Shown one piece after another: positions 1 to 7,538 of a stretch of DNA of 56,569 bases. The DNA comes from VGRF01 sp964460485 (GTDB lineage Bacteria; Myxococcota_A; UBA9160; UBA6930): NCBI GenBank assembly GCA_964460485.1, contig CAYWRY010000012.1:1-56569 (forward strand), given 5' to 3'. A model generated the notes under the pieces. The model was given only the letters and a program-made list of their open reading frames with translations, did no database searches and was not told where the DNA came from. The position numbers were made by a program, and so were the translations under genes. Each line of letters begins with the position of its first letter. Positions within the stretch are counted from its first letter, which is position 1.

Positions 1-102
1 GTAAACACCTTCAATGCGTCGCTCGTGCGTGGCCTCGCGAAGCTCGCGGTGAGGAAGCTGACGAACCGCGCGGAGCTCGAGGCTTGGCGCGCGGCCGCCT
101 GA
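1..102 (+). CDS. 3' end of an unidentified gene, cut by the window edge
   Basis: An open frame enters from the left edge and gives a 33-residue C-terminus ending in LEAWRAAA before a TGA at 100-102. The composition (basic and alanine-rich, no low complexity) and the DUF35 gene that follows on the same strand make it a plausible tail of a real protein. No family can be named from 33 residues. The 190 bases up to the next start hold no obvious gene. Confidence 0.5.
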   Translation, partial: VNTFNASLVRGLAKLAVRKLTNRAELEAWRAAA

Positions 103-293
103 CTGAGCTGCACCGCGAACCGGACGCCGGACTCGATCTCTCGACTGTCGCTCGCGTTGCGGCGCTGCACGGGGGTGTGCGCCCTTCCACGACGGCCCGG
201 GCGGGGGCGGGACGCTCGCGCGGGTGGCGATCCCGGCACTCGCTTGAACGCGTTATTTCGCGGTACGCTGGCGGCCTCAGAACGGAGCCGGCC

Positions 294-719
294 ATGGCCC
301 AGGTCTCGATCCGCGAAGACGTCCTCGAGCTCACGCCCGCCGGTCCGCGGCTGGTGGGCAGCCGCTGCAAGCAGTGCGGCAACCACGTGTTCCCGTTCAC
401 GAAGGGCTGCGCGCGCTGCACGGGCACCGACATGGAGCGCGTCCTGCTCGGCACGCGGGGCAAGCTGTGGGCGTGGACGATCCAGGGTTTTCCGCCCAAG
501 GCGCCTCCCTATCTAGGAGAGGACGACCCGACCAAGTTCCGTCCCTACGGGGTGGGGTACGTGGAGCTGCCGGGAGAGGTGAAGGTGGAGGCGCGCCTCA
601 CCGAGGCCGACCCGCGCAAGCTCCAGACGGGGCTGCCCATGGAGCTCGTCACGGTGCCGCTGCGCAAGGACGCGCAGGGAAACGAGATCGTCACCTACGC
701 ATTCGCACCGATCGCTTAG
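294..719 (+). CDS. DUF35 OB-fold acyl-CoA-binding protein with zinc ribbon
   Basis: The 141-residue product has the two-part layout of the DUF35 family. An N-terminal rubredoxin-like zinc ribbon (CKQC near residue 25 and CARC near residue 39) is followed by an OB-fold of about 90 residues. Members bind acyl-CoA and act as partners of thiolase-like enzymes. This gene lies 22 bases before a thiolase on the same strand, the usual arrangement, so the two probably form one complex in CoA-ester metabolism. The ATG at 294 follows AACGGAG. The substrate cannot be read from the sequence. Confidence 0.85.
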   Translation: MAQVSIREDVLELTPAGPRLVGSRCKQCGNHVFPFTKGCARCTGTDMERVLLGTRGKLWAWTIQGFPPKAPPYLGEDDPTKFRPYGVGYVELPGEVKVEARLTEADPRKLQTGLPMELVTVPLRKDAQGNEIVTYAFAPIA

Positions 720-741
720 GTCGGACAGGAGCCTGATCACC

Positions 742-1884
742 ATGACGGAAGTCGCGATCGTCGGCATCGGCATCCACCCCTTCGGGCGACACGACGGCGT
801 GTCGGGCATGGAGCAGGGCGCGCACGCGGTGCGCGCCGCCTGCAAGGACGCGGGCATCGAGTGGAAGGACGTGCAGTTCGCGTTCGGCGGCAGCGCGGCC
901 GCAGGCGCCGCGGACACGATGGTGTCGATGCTGGGCCTCACCGGCCTCCAATTCATCAACGTGGCGAACGGCTGCGCAACCGGCGGCTCGGCGCTGTTCA
1001 GCGCGTACAACACGATCCGCTCCGGCGCCTTCGACCTCGGCATCGCGATCGGCTTCGACAAGCACGAGCGCGGCGCGTTCCGCGTCGAGGCGAGCGGGAA
1101 GGGCGTCGACTGGTACGGCGGCAGCGGGCTCGCGCTGACGACGCAGTTCTTCGGCATGAAGATCAACCGCTACATGGAGCAGTACGGCATCACGCAGCGC
1201 ACGCTGGCGCGCGTGGCCGCGAAGGCGTTCCGCAACGGCGCGCTGAACGAGAACGCGTGGCGGCGCAAGCCGCTCTCGGAGGACGAGATCCTCGCCTCGC
1301 CGATGCTCTCGTACCCGCTCACGCAGTACATGTTCTGCAACCCGGGCGAAGGCGGCGTGGCGCTGCTGCTCGCGCGCGCCGATCAGGCGCACAAGTACAC
1401 GAAGAAGCCGGTGTTCCTGAAGGCGGCCGTGGTGCGCTCGCGGCGCTTCGGCAGCTTCGAGGTGCTGGCGCCGTCGCTCGCGCTCGATTGGAGCGCGGGG
1501 CCGACCGTGGACGCGTCGAAGGCGGCGTTCGAGATCGCGGGCCTCGGGCCCAAGGACGTGCAGGTGGCGCAGCTGCAAGACACGGAGAGCGGCGCCGAGG
1601 TGATGCACATGGCGGAGAACGGCTTCTGCGAGCACGGCGAGCAGGAGCACATGCTGGCGAAGGGCGAGACCGAGATCGGCGGGAGGCTGCCGGTGAACAC
1701 GGACGGCGGCTGCCTCGCGAACGGCGAGCCGATCGGCGCGTCGGGGCTGCGGCAGGTGTACGACATCGTGGTGCAGCTCCGCGGCGACGCGGGCAAGCGG
1801 CAGGTCCCCAACAACCCGCGCGTCGGATACACGCACGTCTACGGCGCGCCGGGCATCAGCGGCGTGAACATCCTCACGCGCTGA
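742..1884 (+). CDS. Thiolase / SCP-x type acetyl-CoA acetyltransferase
   Basis: The 380-residue product is a thiolase-superfamily protein of the sterol-carrier (SCP-x) branch that pairs with DUF35 proteins. It begins with VAIVGIGIHPFG and keeps a candidate nucleophilic cysteine (Cys78) in NGCATGG. The C-terminal half has VNTDGGCLANGEPIGASG, the usual late active-site loop. It probably cleaves or condenses a CoA thioester together with the upstream DUF35 protein. A perfect palindrome lies between its stop and the next gene. The second thiolase in this window (42609-43775) lacks the cysteine, so the two need not do the same chemistry. Confidence 0.85.
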   Translation: MTEVAIVGIGIHPFGRHDGVSGMEQGAHAVRAACKDAGIEWKDVQFAFGGSAAAGAADTMVSMLGLTGLQFINVANGCATGGSALFSAYNTIRSGAFDLGIAIGFDKHERGAFRVEASGKGVDWYGGSGLALTTQFFGMKINRYMEQYGITQRTLARVAAKAFRNGALNENAWRRKPLSEDEILASPMLSYPLTQYMFCNPGEGGVALLLARADQAHKYTKKPVFLKAAVVRSRRFGSFEVLAPSLALDWSAGPTVDASKAAFEIAGLGPKDVQVAQLQDTESGAEVMHMAENGFCEHGEQEHMLAKGETEIGGRLPVNTDGGCLANGEPIGASGLRQVYDIVVQLRGDAGKRQVPNNPRVGYTHVYGAPGISGVNILTR

Positions 1885-1897
1885 GCCGCGCAAGAAA

Positions 1898-1928
1898 TGG
1901 CCCTTTGGGGTCGGACCCCAAAGGGCCA
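1898..1928. repeat. 31-base palindrome, copy 1 of 3
   Basis: Two perfect 15-base arms (TGGCCCTTTGGGGTC and its complement) flank a single central G. The copy lies in the 55-base gap between the thiolase and the Rieske gene and ends 11 bases before the Rieske ATG. Closely similar palindromes occur at 6381-6409 and 24583-24613. No T-run follows, so it is not a textbook intrinsic terminator. It looks like a REP-type repeat that could also form an RNA hairpin between the two genes. Confidence 0.9.
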
Positions 1929-1939
1929 GGAGCGAGCGC

Positions 1940-3217
1940 ATGACTCCCGACGAGATCGGCACGCTACGGCGGCTCATGGAGTACGAGGCGGCGCGCAAGG
2001 CGCCGCCGGAGGGGTTCCCTGCGCTGCCCGATCTGCCGGCGGGCCGCTACGTCGACGCGCGCTTCTTCGAGCTCGAGCGCCAGCACGTCTGGCGCAAGTC
2101 CTGGCTCTTCGCCGCGCACCTCGACGAGCTGCCCGAGCCCGGCTGCTTCCGCCTCTGGGAGAACGCGGGCCAGCCCGTCCTGCTCGTGCATGCCGAAGAC
2201 GGCGCGGTCAACGCTTTCTACAACACTTGCTCTCACCGCGGCGCCCCGATCGTCACGGAGCCGAGCGGCCGCCGTCCCGGAAAGCACCCGCGCCTCGTCT
2301 GCCGCTACCACGCCTGGACCTACGACACGCGCGGCAACCTGCTCGCGGTGCGCGACCCCGAGGACTTCCGCGGCCTCGATCTCTCCTGCCGCGGCCTGAA
2401 GCGCATCCGCTGCGAGCGCTTCGGCAAGCTGATCTGGGTGAACTTCGACGAGCGCGCCGTCTCGCTGCGCGAGTGGCTCGGCCCGGTCGCCGACGAGTGG
2501 CAGGAGTTCCGCTTCGACGAGTGCCGCCTCGCCGCGCGGCACAGCTGGGTCTTGAACTGCAACTGGAAGATCGCGATGGAGGCCAACACCGAGGTCTACC
2601 ACGTGCGGTCGATCCACCCGACCACGGTGGCGCCCATACTCGACGACCGGCGCAACGTCAACACGCTCTATCCGCAGGGCCACGGCCGCATGATCGCGCC
2701 GCGCCCGAAGCGCGAGGACGGCTCGCTCTCGCTGCCGCCGGGCCGCAGCGCCTTCCGCGAGATCGAGTCCGTCGGCGAGATCGCGCGCACCTGCACGCAG
2801 TCCTACGGGATCTTCCCGAACTGGGTCTCGCCGCTCAGCCAGGTGGCGCTGCCGCCGCTGCTCTTCTGGCCGCTGGGCATCGACAAGTGCCTGTTCGAGA
2901 CCTTTACCTTCGCCCCCGACTGGGGCGACGGCCCGAAGCCCGACATGTGGACCGAGAGCGGCGAGCGCCTCGTGCAAGTCCTGCGCGAGGACACCGAGTT
3001 CGGTGTGTGGATTCAGAAGTCCGTCGAGTCGGGCGGCTTCCGCGGAGTGCCGCTGAGTTATCAGGAAGCACGCATCTACCACTGGCACCAGTTCGCCGAC
3101 CGCCTGATCGGCATCGAGAACATCCCGCCGGAGCTGCGCGCCGCGCAGGTGATCGGGCGCGAGTGGATGTACCCGAACGATCCGCGCGTGGCGGAGATGG
3201 AACGCGCCGGGCTCTAG
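1940..3217 (+). CDS. Rieske non-heme iron oxygenase, alpha-subunit type
   Basis: The 425-residue product has an N-terminal Rieske [2Fe-2S] domain with CSHRG (Cys97, His99) and CRYHAW (Cys121, His124). A catalytic domain follows, with NWKIAMEANTEVYHVRSIHP carrying the histidines of the mononuclear iron site. This is the layout of ring-hydroxylating and related oxygenases. No reductase, ferredoxin or beta subunit is adjacent, so it must borrow electron-transfer partners. It follows a thiolase/DUF35 pair on the same strand and probably works in the same degradative route. Substrate unknown. Confidence 0.88.
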   Translation: MTPDEIGTLRRLMEYEAARKAPPEGFPALPDLPAGRYVDARFFELERQHVWRKSWLFAAHLDELPEPGCFRLWENAGQPVLLVHAEDGAVNAFYNTCSHRGAPIVTEPSGRRPGKHPRLVCRYHAWTYDTRGNLLAVRDPEDFRGLDLSCRGLKRIRCERFGKLIWVNFDERAVSLREWLGPVADEWQEFRFDECRLAARHSWVLNCNWKIAMEANTEVYHVRSIHPTTVAPILDDRRNVNTLYPQGHGRMIAPRPKREDGSLSLPPGRSAFREIESVGEIARTCTQSYGIFPNWVSPLSQVALPPLLFWPLGIDKCLFETFTFAPDWGDGPKPDMWTESGERLVQVLREDTEFGVWIQKSVESGGFRGVPLSYQEARIYHWHQFADRLIGIENIPPELRAAQVIGREWMYPNDPRVAEMERAGL

Positions 3218-3553
3218 CCGCGCTCGCGCAGTGAAGCGGGCTCGCGCCCCCAGCACCAAGCTGCGCCCGGTGAAGCGAGCGCACGTTCGCGCGGCCGCGC
3301 GAGCCGTTTTCGCAGGATCTTGCGCTGACGAGATCGAGCATTCGCGAGGGCCGCGAAGCCCGGTTCGGCGCGAGGAGCGCCTGGGCGAGCAGGCGGCGGG
3401 CCTCCAGCGGAAAACGCGCGCAACTGCGCTCTCGGCGCGCTGCGATGGCGCCGAGCCGCTCGTCGTTTGCGGCGCCAATCGCGACGTCGTGACCGCCCTG
3501 GGCGAGATCGCGCGCGGCCGCGCCCGGCTCGACGAGCCGCGCGACGAGGACCT
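3218..3553. other. Gene-free gap between convergent genes
   Basis: These 336 bases lie between the Rieske stop and the end of the convergent DUF2063 gene. Open frames exist on both strands, but they are arginine- and alanine-rich and show no recognisable domain. I see no clear terminator hairpin and no copy of the repeats found elsewhere in the window. Confidence 0.5.
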
Positions 3554-4585
3554 CTAGGAGCGTTCGCGCGTTTCGCTCGCCAGCAGCAGGAGGCGGGCGG
3601 CCACCCAGCGCGCGAGCGCTTCGCGGATCGCGTCGGGGTCGAGGCCACAGGCGACGCCGCGCGCCACGGCGCACTCGAGCGGCTCGCCGCGCAGCAGCGC
3701 GCGGAGCATCGGCGCCTCGTCCGCCGGTACGCGTAGCCGCTCGACGTGGCCTGCTCGCCGAAAGATCGCGAGGTGCGTCGCCACGCGCGGTGGCGCCGCG
3801 ACGGGCTGAAGGCGCCCGTGGCGTTCGAGTGCGGACTCGACGTCGTACGCGAAGCGCCGCAGTCGCGCGCCCGGCGCCGGCTCGAGTCGCGGCACTGCGG
3901 CCTGCCGTGCGCTCGCTTGCGTTCTGTCGCTCGCGAGTACGCCATCAGTTCCGGGCGCCTCGGCTGTGCACGCCGCGCGCTCGTCGGGGTGCCCGAGTTG
4001 CGTTCCGCCTGCACGCCAGCGGGCGCGCCGCGCGGAAGCTCTCGCGCTCGCGAGCTCTCGCTCCAGGCGCGCGACGTCCGCCGCTGCCTCGAGCTCGGCC
4101 AGCGCGCGACGGGCGCTCGCCACGTCGAGGGGCGGCCCCGACCCCACGGCGCCGCTCGCAGCGCGGAGATGCCGCGGAAACGCGCGCGCGTAGCCGTCGA
4201 GCGTGTACGAGCGCGACGCGGTTGTCTCCGCAAACGCCCGCGCTTGTGCGTCGAAGCGCGCGGCTCCGAGCAGCGCGCGCGTCGCCGGATACTCGCGTGC
4301 CACCTCGCGCGCGAAGCGCAGCGCGATCATCCGGCGATACACGCCGACATGATCCGCATCGCAGCCGATCGCGCGCGCCGCCGTGTCGTCCACACGCCCA
4401 CGCCCGCCCGGCGCGTGCAGCAGCCGCTGAAGCCCCCGCTGAAGCCGCGCCAGCTCGGCGAGCTCGCCGCTCTGGGCAGGGACTGCACACGGCACGCTCG
4501 CACGCGACGCGCCCCCGCGCGGTATGCGATCGCTCACGTTGCGCAGGCGATCGACGCCATTCTGCTCGACGTCCTCACGCCGCAT
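3554..4585 (-). CDS. DUF2063 partner protein of an MNIO RiPP enzyme (BufC/HvfC/GigB-like)
   Basis: The 343-residue product starts with an ATG at 4585 that overlaps the end of the MNIO gene by 11 bases, so the two are probably translationally coupled. Residues of about 40-140 match the DUF2063 pattern: a helical stretch ELARLQRGLQRLL, then VGVYRRMIALRFAREVAREYPATRALLG and SYTLDGYARAFPRHL. The C-terminal third (about 250-343) looks like the winged, peptide-binding part. In known MNIO systems this partner binds the precursor and presents it to the DUF692 enzyme. The middle (about 150-240) is alanine/arginine-rich and longer than usual. It is the last gene of the precursor-enzyme-partner unit. 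Confidence 0.75.
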   Translation of the reverse strand: MRREDVEQNGVDRLRNVSDRIPRGGASRASVPCAVPAQSGELAELARLQRGLQRLLHAPGGRGRVDDTAARAIGCDADHVGVYRRMIALRFAREVAREYPATRALLGAARFDAQARAFAETTASRSYTLDGYARAFPRHLRAASGAVGSGPPLDVASARRALAELEAAADVARLERELASARASARRARWRAGGTQLGHPDERAACTAEAPGTDGVLASDRTQASARQAAVPRLEPAPGARLRRFAYDVESALERHGRLQPVAAPPRVATHLAIFRRAGHVERLRVPADEAPMLRALLRGEPLECAVARGVACGLDPDAIREALARWVAARLLLLASETRERS

Positions 4586-5432
4586 GCGCCGCCGCCTCGC
4601 CCGCGACCGCACCCGCGCGCGCCGCTGCAGCCTTCTCCACCTCGCCGAGCAGAACGTCGAGCGCGGGGATCTTCGCGTCCCACTCGACGAGCGTCGCCGC
4701 GCGCCCGAAGCGCCGCAGCGCGTGCGCGTAGAGAGCCCACACCGGCGCCGCGACCGGCGCATCGTGGGTATCGATCAGGCGCGCGCCCGCGCGCGAGTGG
4801 CCGGCGAGATGAATCTGCAGGACGCGGTCGCGTGGGAGCGCGTCGAGGTAGGCTGCAGGATCGAAGCCGAGATTCGAGCCCGTCACGTAGACGTTGTTCA
4901 CGTCGAGCAGCAGCGCGCAGTCGGCGGCCTCGCACAGGCGCGCGAGAAACTCGGGCTCCGGCATCGTGGAGCTTTCCCAGCGCAGGTAGGCGGAGGGATT
5001 CTCGAGTGCGATGCGCTGCCCCAGCGCGTCCTGCGCCGCGCGTACCTTCGCGGCGACGTGACGGAGGGCCGCCTCCGTGTACGGGATCGGCAACAGGTCG
5101 TGGTTGTTACGACCATCGACGCCTGTCCAGCACAGATGATCGGAGATCCAGCGCGCGCGCGTTCGGACCGCGAGCGTGCGCAGCGCGCGCAGGTAGGCGC
5201 GATCGAGGGGGTCGACCGAACCGAGGTTCATCGAGACGCCGTGCAGCACCACCGGGAACGCCGCAGCGAGCCGATCGGTCGACTCGCTGCGGCTCTCGTC
5301 CATGCCGAGGTGGTTCTCGGTGAGCAGCTCGAGGAAGCCGAGCTGCGCGGGCTGTCGGCGCGAGAGCTCGCGCGCGTGCTGCGCGCGGAGTCCCACGCCG
5401 AGGCCGAGGTCCGGCAGTCCAAAGCGGTTCAC
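4575..5432 (-). CDS. Multinuclear non-heme iron oxidative enzyme (DUF692; BufB/HvfB/GigA-like)
   Basis: The 285-residue product has the full set of DUF692 motifs: VVLHG (His64), ISDHLCWTG (Asp98, His99), NNHDLLP (His111), LENPS (Glu144, Asn145), LDVNN (Asp177, Asn179), IHLAGH (His208), DTHD (Asp221, His223) and VEWD (Glu250). These supply the multi-iron centre of the MNIO family, which oxidises cysteine residues of ribosomal peptides (MbnB, TglH, BufB, HvfB). The start is a GTG at 5432, nine bases after the stop of the Cys-repeat precursor. Precursor, enzyme and DUF2063 partner thus lie in order, so the substrate is most likely the upstream peptide. Confidence 0.9.
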   Translation of the reverse strand: MNRFGLPDLGLGVGLRAQHARELSRRQPAQLGFLELLTENHLGMDESRSESTDRLAAAFPVVLHGVSMNLGSVDPLDRAYLRALRTLAVRTRARWISDHLCWTGVDGRNNHDLLPIPYTEAALRHVAAKVRAAQDALGQRIALENPSAYLRWESSTMPEPEFLARLCEAADCALLLDVNNVYVTGSNLGFDPAAYLDALPRDRVLQIHLAGHSRAGARLIDTHDAPVAAPVWALYAHALRRFGRAATLVEWDAKIPALDVLLGEVEKAAAARAGAVAGEAAAHAA

Positions 5433-5441
5433 GCGCAGCGC

Positions 5442-5756
5442 CTACTCGGACGCGCTCTCGCTCGCGCAGCCGTTCGGGCCGTTGCAGCCGTTGGCTTCGT
5501 CCGCCGGCGCTTCCGCCATCGCGTCGCCCGCGCAGCCGTTGGCGCCGTTGCAGCCGTTCGCATCGTCGTTGGCGTGCCCCGCCGTGGCGTCGCCGTTGCA
5601 GCCGTTCGCGCCGTTGCAGCCGTTGGCCTCCGTGCTGCCGCTGCCCTTCGTCTCCGCGTCGGCGCTGCCGCCGCAGCCAGCGGCGAGCACCGTGCCGGCG
5701 AGGATGCCCGCGATCGCCGCGGCCATCGCGCGGGAATGCGTGTCGAGCTTCTTCAT
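5442..5756 (-). CDS. Candidate RiPP precursor: secreted Cys-repeat peptide, probably a lipoprotein
   Basis: The 104-residue product starts MKKLDTHSRAMAAAIAGILA, a Sec-type signal ending in LAAG-Cys28, which fits a permissive lipobox. The rest is a low-complexity tail with three NGCNG(A/P)NGC units holding Cys47/53, Cys69/75 and Cys91/97. Both series are spaced exactly 22 residues apart, so the tail is a threefold 22-residue repeat. It lies directly before a DUF692 enzyme and a DUF2063 protein, the place of BufA, HvfA or GigP in known loci. I infer that the cysteines are oxidised by the MNIO enzyme to make a periplasmic metal (probably copper) binder. A promoter-like motif lies 51 bases upstream. 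Confidence 0.75.
   Translation of the reverse strand: MKKLDTHSRAMAAAIAGILAGTVLAAGCGGSADAETKGSGSTEANGCNGANGCNGDATAGHANDDANGCNGANGCAGDAMAEAPADEANGCNGPNGCASESASE
5445..5630 (-). repeat. Three in-frame 66-base repeats encoding the NGCNG units
   Basis: In-frame tandem repeat inside the precursor gene. Each 66-base unit encodes a 22-residue block with one C-x5-C pair. The Cys codons of the three units lie exactly 66 bases apart; the spacer residues between motifs have diverged while NGCNG-x-NGC is kept. Confidence 0.8.
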
Positions 5757-5806
5757 GGGTCGTCTCCTGTTGCGAGCTGCGGAATCGCGCTCGTCGTGAC
5801 GCGCAC

Positions 5807-5834
5807 TCGGATGCGCGCCGTCGCGCGAGGCAAC
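5807..5834 (-). promoter_or_regulatory. Promoter-like motif of RiPP precursor 1 (GTTGCC-N16-ATCCGA)
   Basis: On the minus strand GTTGCC (5829-5834) is followed after 16 bases by ATCCGA (5807-5812), ending 51 bases before the precursor ATG. The layout matches GTTACG-N16/17-ATC motifs before six other genes here, with one change in the upstream box. Probably an ECF-type promoter; the assignment is inference. Confidence 0.5.
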
Positions 5835-5852
5835 GCCGGAGGGCCTCCCGCG

Positions 5853-5880
5853 GTTACCGACCGCGCGCGCGCGGCGTCTG
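5853..5880 (+). promoter_or_regulatory. Variant promoter-like motif before the DoxX gene (GTTACC-N16-CGTCTG)
   Basis: GTTACC (5853-5858) and CGTCTG (5875-5880) are 16 bases apart and end 39 bases before the DoxX start. A box of the same form (GTTACC-N16-CGTCGT) precedes the MIP channel gene. CGTC is a common -10 element of ECF promoters. Confidence 0.35.
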
Positions 5881-5918
5881 TGCGAGCGCGACGCGCCACC
5901 ACGGCGCAAGGAGGTCTC

Positions 5919-6374
5919 GTGTCCGCACTCGTCTCGTTACGCATCGTCTCGCAGGCGCTCGCCCAGCGCCTCGCCTTCGCGCCGCCGCTGCTCGCGCGGC
6001 TGGTGATCGGCATCGTTTTCGCGCACTCGGGCTGGGGAAAGCTGCACAACCTCGAACAGGTCGCGCGGTTCTTCGCCAGTTTGGGCGTTCCGTTTCCGGA
6101 GCTCCAGGCGCCCTTCGTCGCCGCGGTCGAGCTGGGCTGCGGCGTGCTCGTGCTGGCGGGCTTCGCGACGCGCCTCGCCGCGCTGCCACTGATCGGCACG
6201 ATGGCCGTCGCGCTGGCGACCGCGCTCGCGCCGAAGATCACCGGCGTGAACGCGCTGTTCGGCCTCGCCGAGTTCCTGTACATCGCGCTGCTCGTGCAGC
6301 TCGCGATCGGCGGCGCCGGCGCCGTTTCCGCCGACCGCGCGGTGGCCCGCTGGCTCGACGCCCAACGCGCTTGA
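5919..6374 (+). CDS. DoxX family membrane protein
   Basis: The 151-residue product is a DoxX-type integral membrane protein with about four hydrophobic helices. The first carries LLARLVIGIVFAHSGWGKL; ELGCGVLVLAGFATRLAALP and IGTMAVALATALAP follow. The start is a GTG at 5919 behind a strong AAGGAGGT. It is divergent from the RiPP precursor. DoxX proteins accompany MNIO loci elsewhere (for example the gigPABT cluster of Cupriavidus metallidurans), so it probably serves the same system at the inner membrane, perhaps in redox chemistry. It is followed by a palindrome and a convergent STAS gene. Confidence 0.85.
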   Translation: MSALVSLRIVSQALAQRLAFAPPLLARLVIGIVFAHSGWGKLHNLEQVARFFASLGVPFPELQAPFVAAVELGCGVLVLAGFATRLAALPLIGTMAVALATALAPKITGVNALFGLAEFLYIALLVQLAIGGAGAVSADRAVARWLDAQRA

Positions 6375-6380
6375 CCGAGC

Positions 6381-6409
6381 GGCCCTTTGGGGTCCGACCC
6401 CAAAGGGCC
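6381..6409. repeat. 31-base palindrome family, copy 2 of 3
   Basis: Perfect 14-base arms (GGCCCTTTGGGGTC and complement) flank a central C. The copy lies between the convergent DoxX and STAS genes, where a stem-loop could end transcription from both sides. The central base differs from copy 1 (G) and copy 3 (T) while the arms stay paired. Confidence 0.9.
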
Positions 6410-6419
6410 ACTTCCTCGT

Positions 6420-6674
6420 TCAGCGAGCTTCGCCCTCCAGGAGGCGCTCGACGAACGGCGAGCACGCCCTCAGCAACGCGCCCTCGGCGCGCAAGGCGTG
6501 AAGACGCGCCGCGGCGCGCGCGTCGAGCCAGCGCACGCCTGCGAGATCGAGCGTCACCGCGCCGCGCGCGGCCGCAAGCGATTCCTCGAGCAAGGGAATC
6601 TCCGCCGACGTCAGGCGGCCCTCGAGGCGCAGCACGAGCGTTCCGGCGTCGTCGCAGCTGGTGATGCGAAACAT
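6420..6674 (-). CDS. STAS-domain protein (anti-sigma-factor-antagonist type)
   Basis: The 84-residue product is a single small STAS domain: GTLVLRLEGRLTSAEIPLLEESL, then VTLDLAGVRWLDARAAARL, the usual strand-loop-helix segment. The loop serine/threonine phosphorylated in SpoIIAA-type proteins is not obvious (WLDARAA), so regulation by phosphorylation is doubtful. It lies between DoxX and the divergent ECF sigma gene. A role in that circuit is possible but unproven. Confidence 0.7.
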   Translation of the reverse strand: MFRITSCDDAGTLVLRLEGRLTSAEIPLLEESLAAARGAVTLDLAGVRWLDARAAARLHALRAEGALLRACSPFVERLLEGEAR

Positions 6675-6879
6675 GGCGTCGGGTCCTCGCGCGAGCGAGG
6701 TTGGGCAGCTCGCGCCTTCGAGACGACAGATGCGCGCGCCCGCGCGAGGTCACACCGGCGAGCCCGCGATCGCCCGCGACGCCGCGAGGGCGGCTCGCGA
6801 GATTTCGCGGCCGGCCGCGGCATCTCGCGGGCACGCCGCGCCGCGCGTCGCCCCGCGCGCTCTCGCGCCGTCCGAGCGC

Positions 6880-6895
6880 TGGCACGCGGGTTGCT
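6880..6895 (+). promoter_or_regulatory. Consensus sigma-54 (-24/-12) promoter before the ECF sigma gene
   Basis: The sequence TGGCACG-N4-TTGCT matches the sigma-54 consensus TGGCACG-N4-TTGCW at every defined position, with GG and GC at the right spacing. It lies 46 bases before the ECF sigma ATG in the right orientation. This predicts that transcription of the sigma/anti-sigma pair needs RpoN and an enhancer-binding protein. One such activator is encoded at 31413-33599, but a link between them is only a guess. Confidence 0.75.
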
Positions 6896-6941
6896 CTTGG
6901 CCTCTGCCAGCGCCACGCGGCGCGAAACACCGAGGGGCACC

Positions 6942-7538
6942 ATGACGAACCTGCAAGACGCGAAGCTGGTCGAGGCGCTGAAGCGCGGCGACGAGGCGGC
7001 CTACGCGGAGCTCGTGCGCGCGAACGGCGGCCGCATGCTCGCCGTCGCGCGCCGCATCCTGAAGAGCGACGACGAGGCGCACGACGCCACGCAGGAGGCC
7101 TTCCTTCAGGCCTTCCGCGCCATCGACCGCTTCGCCGGCGACGCGCTGCTCTCCACCTGGCTCCACCGCATCACGGTGAACGCGTGCCTGATGCGCCTGC
7201 GCCATCGCAAGCGCCACCCCGAGGCGTCGATCGAGGAGCTGCTGCCGTCCTTCGACGACACGGGCCACCGCGTCGAGGACGGCACCGAGTGGACGGACGA
7301 TGTGCTCGGCCGCATGGAGTCGGCGCGACTCCAGAAGGTGGTTTGCGACGCGATCGACCGCCTCCCCGAGAACTACCGTACCGTGCTCGTGCTGCGGGAC
7401 ATCGAAGGCCTGTCCACGGAGGAGTCCGCGCAGGCCCTCGGCATCCGGCCGGAAGCCGCCAAGATGCGGCTGCACCGGGCGCGCCAGGCGCTGCGCACTC
7501 TGCTGGAGCCGCACTTCGCAGAGGAGAAGGCTCGATGA
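6942..7538 (+). CDS. ECF (sigma-70 family group IV) RNA polymerase sigma factor
   Basis: The 198-residue product has sigma region 2 (about 15-85: DEAHDATQEAFLQAFRAIDRF and STWLHRITVNACLMRLRHRK) and region 4 (about 130-190: IDRLPENYRTVLVLRDIEGLSTEESAQ and a helix-turn-helix with MRLHRARQALR), joined by a short linker. It ends in an ATGA overlap with a zinc anti-sigma gene. A perfect sigma-54 promoter lies upstream. Its place beside DoxX and the MNIO locus resembles systems where an ECF factor drives RiPP metallophore genes, so it is the first candidate to read the shared GTTACG motif. Confidence 0.92.
   Translation: MTNLQDAKLVEALKRGDEAAYAELVRANGGRMLAVARRILKSDDEAHDATQEAFLQAFRAIDRFAGDALLSTWLHRITVNACLMRLRHRKRHPEASIEELLPSFDDTGHRVEDGTEWTDDVLGRMESARLQKVVCDAIDRLPENYRTVLVLRDIEGLSTEESAQALGIRPEAAKMRLHRARQALRTLLEPHFAEEKAR

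Noticed and set aside
3231..3557. Small open frames on either strand between the Rieske and DUF2063 genes
   Set aside because: Arg/Ala-rich composition, no ribosome binding site and no recognisable domain; typical of chance frames in GC-rich DNA.
5935..5940. GTTACG inside the DoxX gene
   Set aside because: It lies in coding sequence and no ATC box follows at 16-17 bases.
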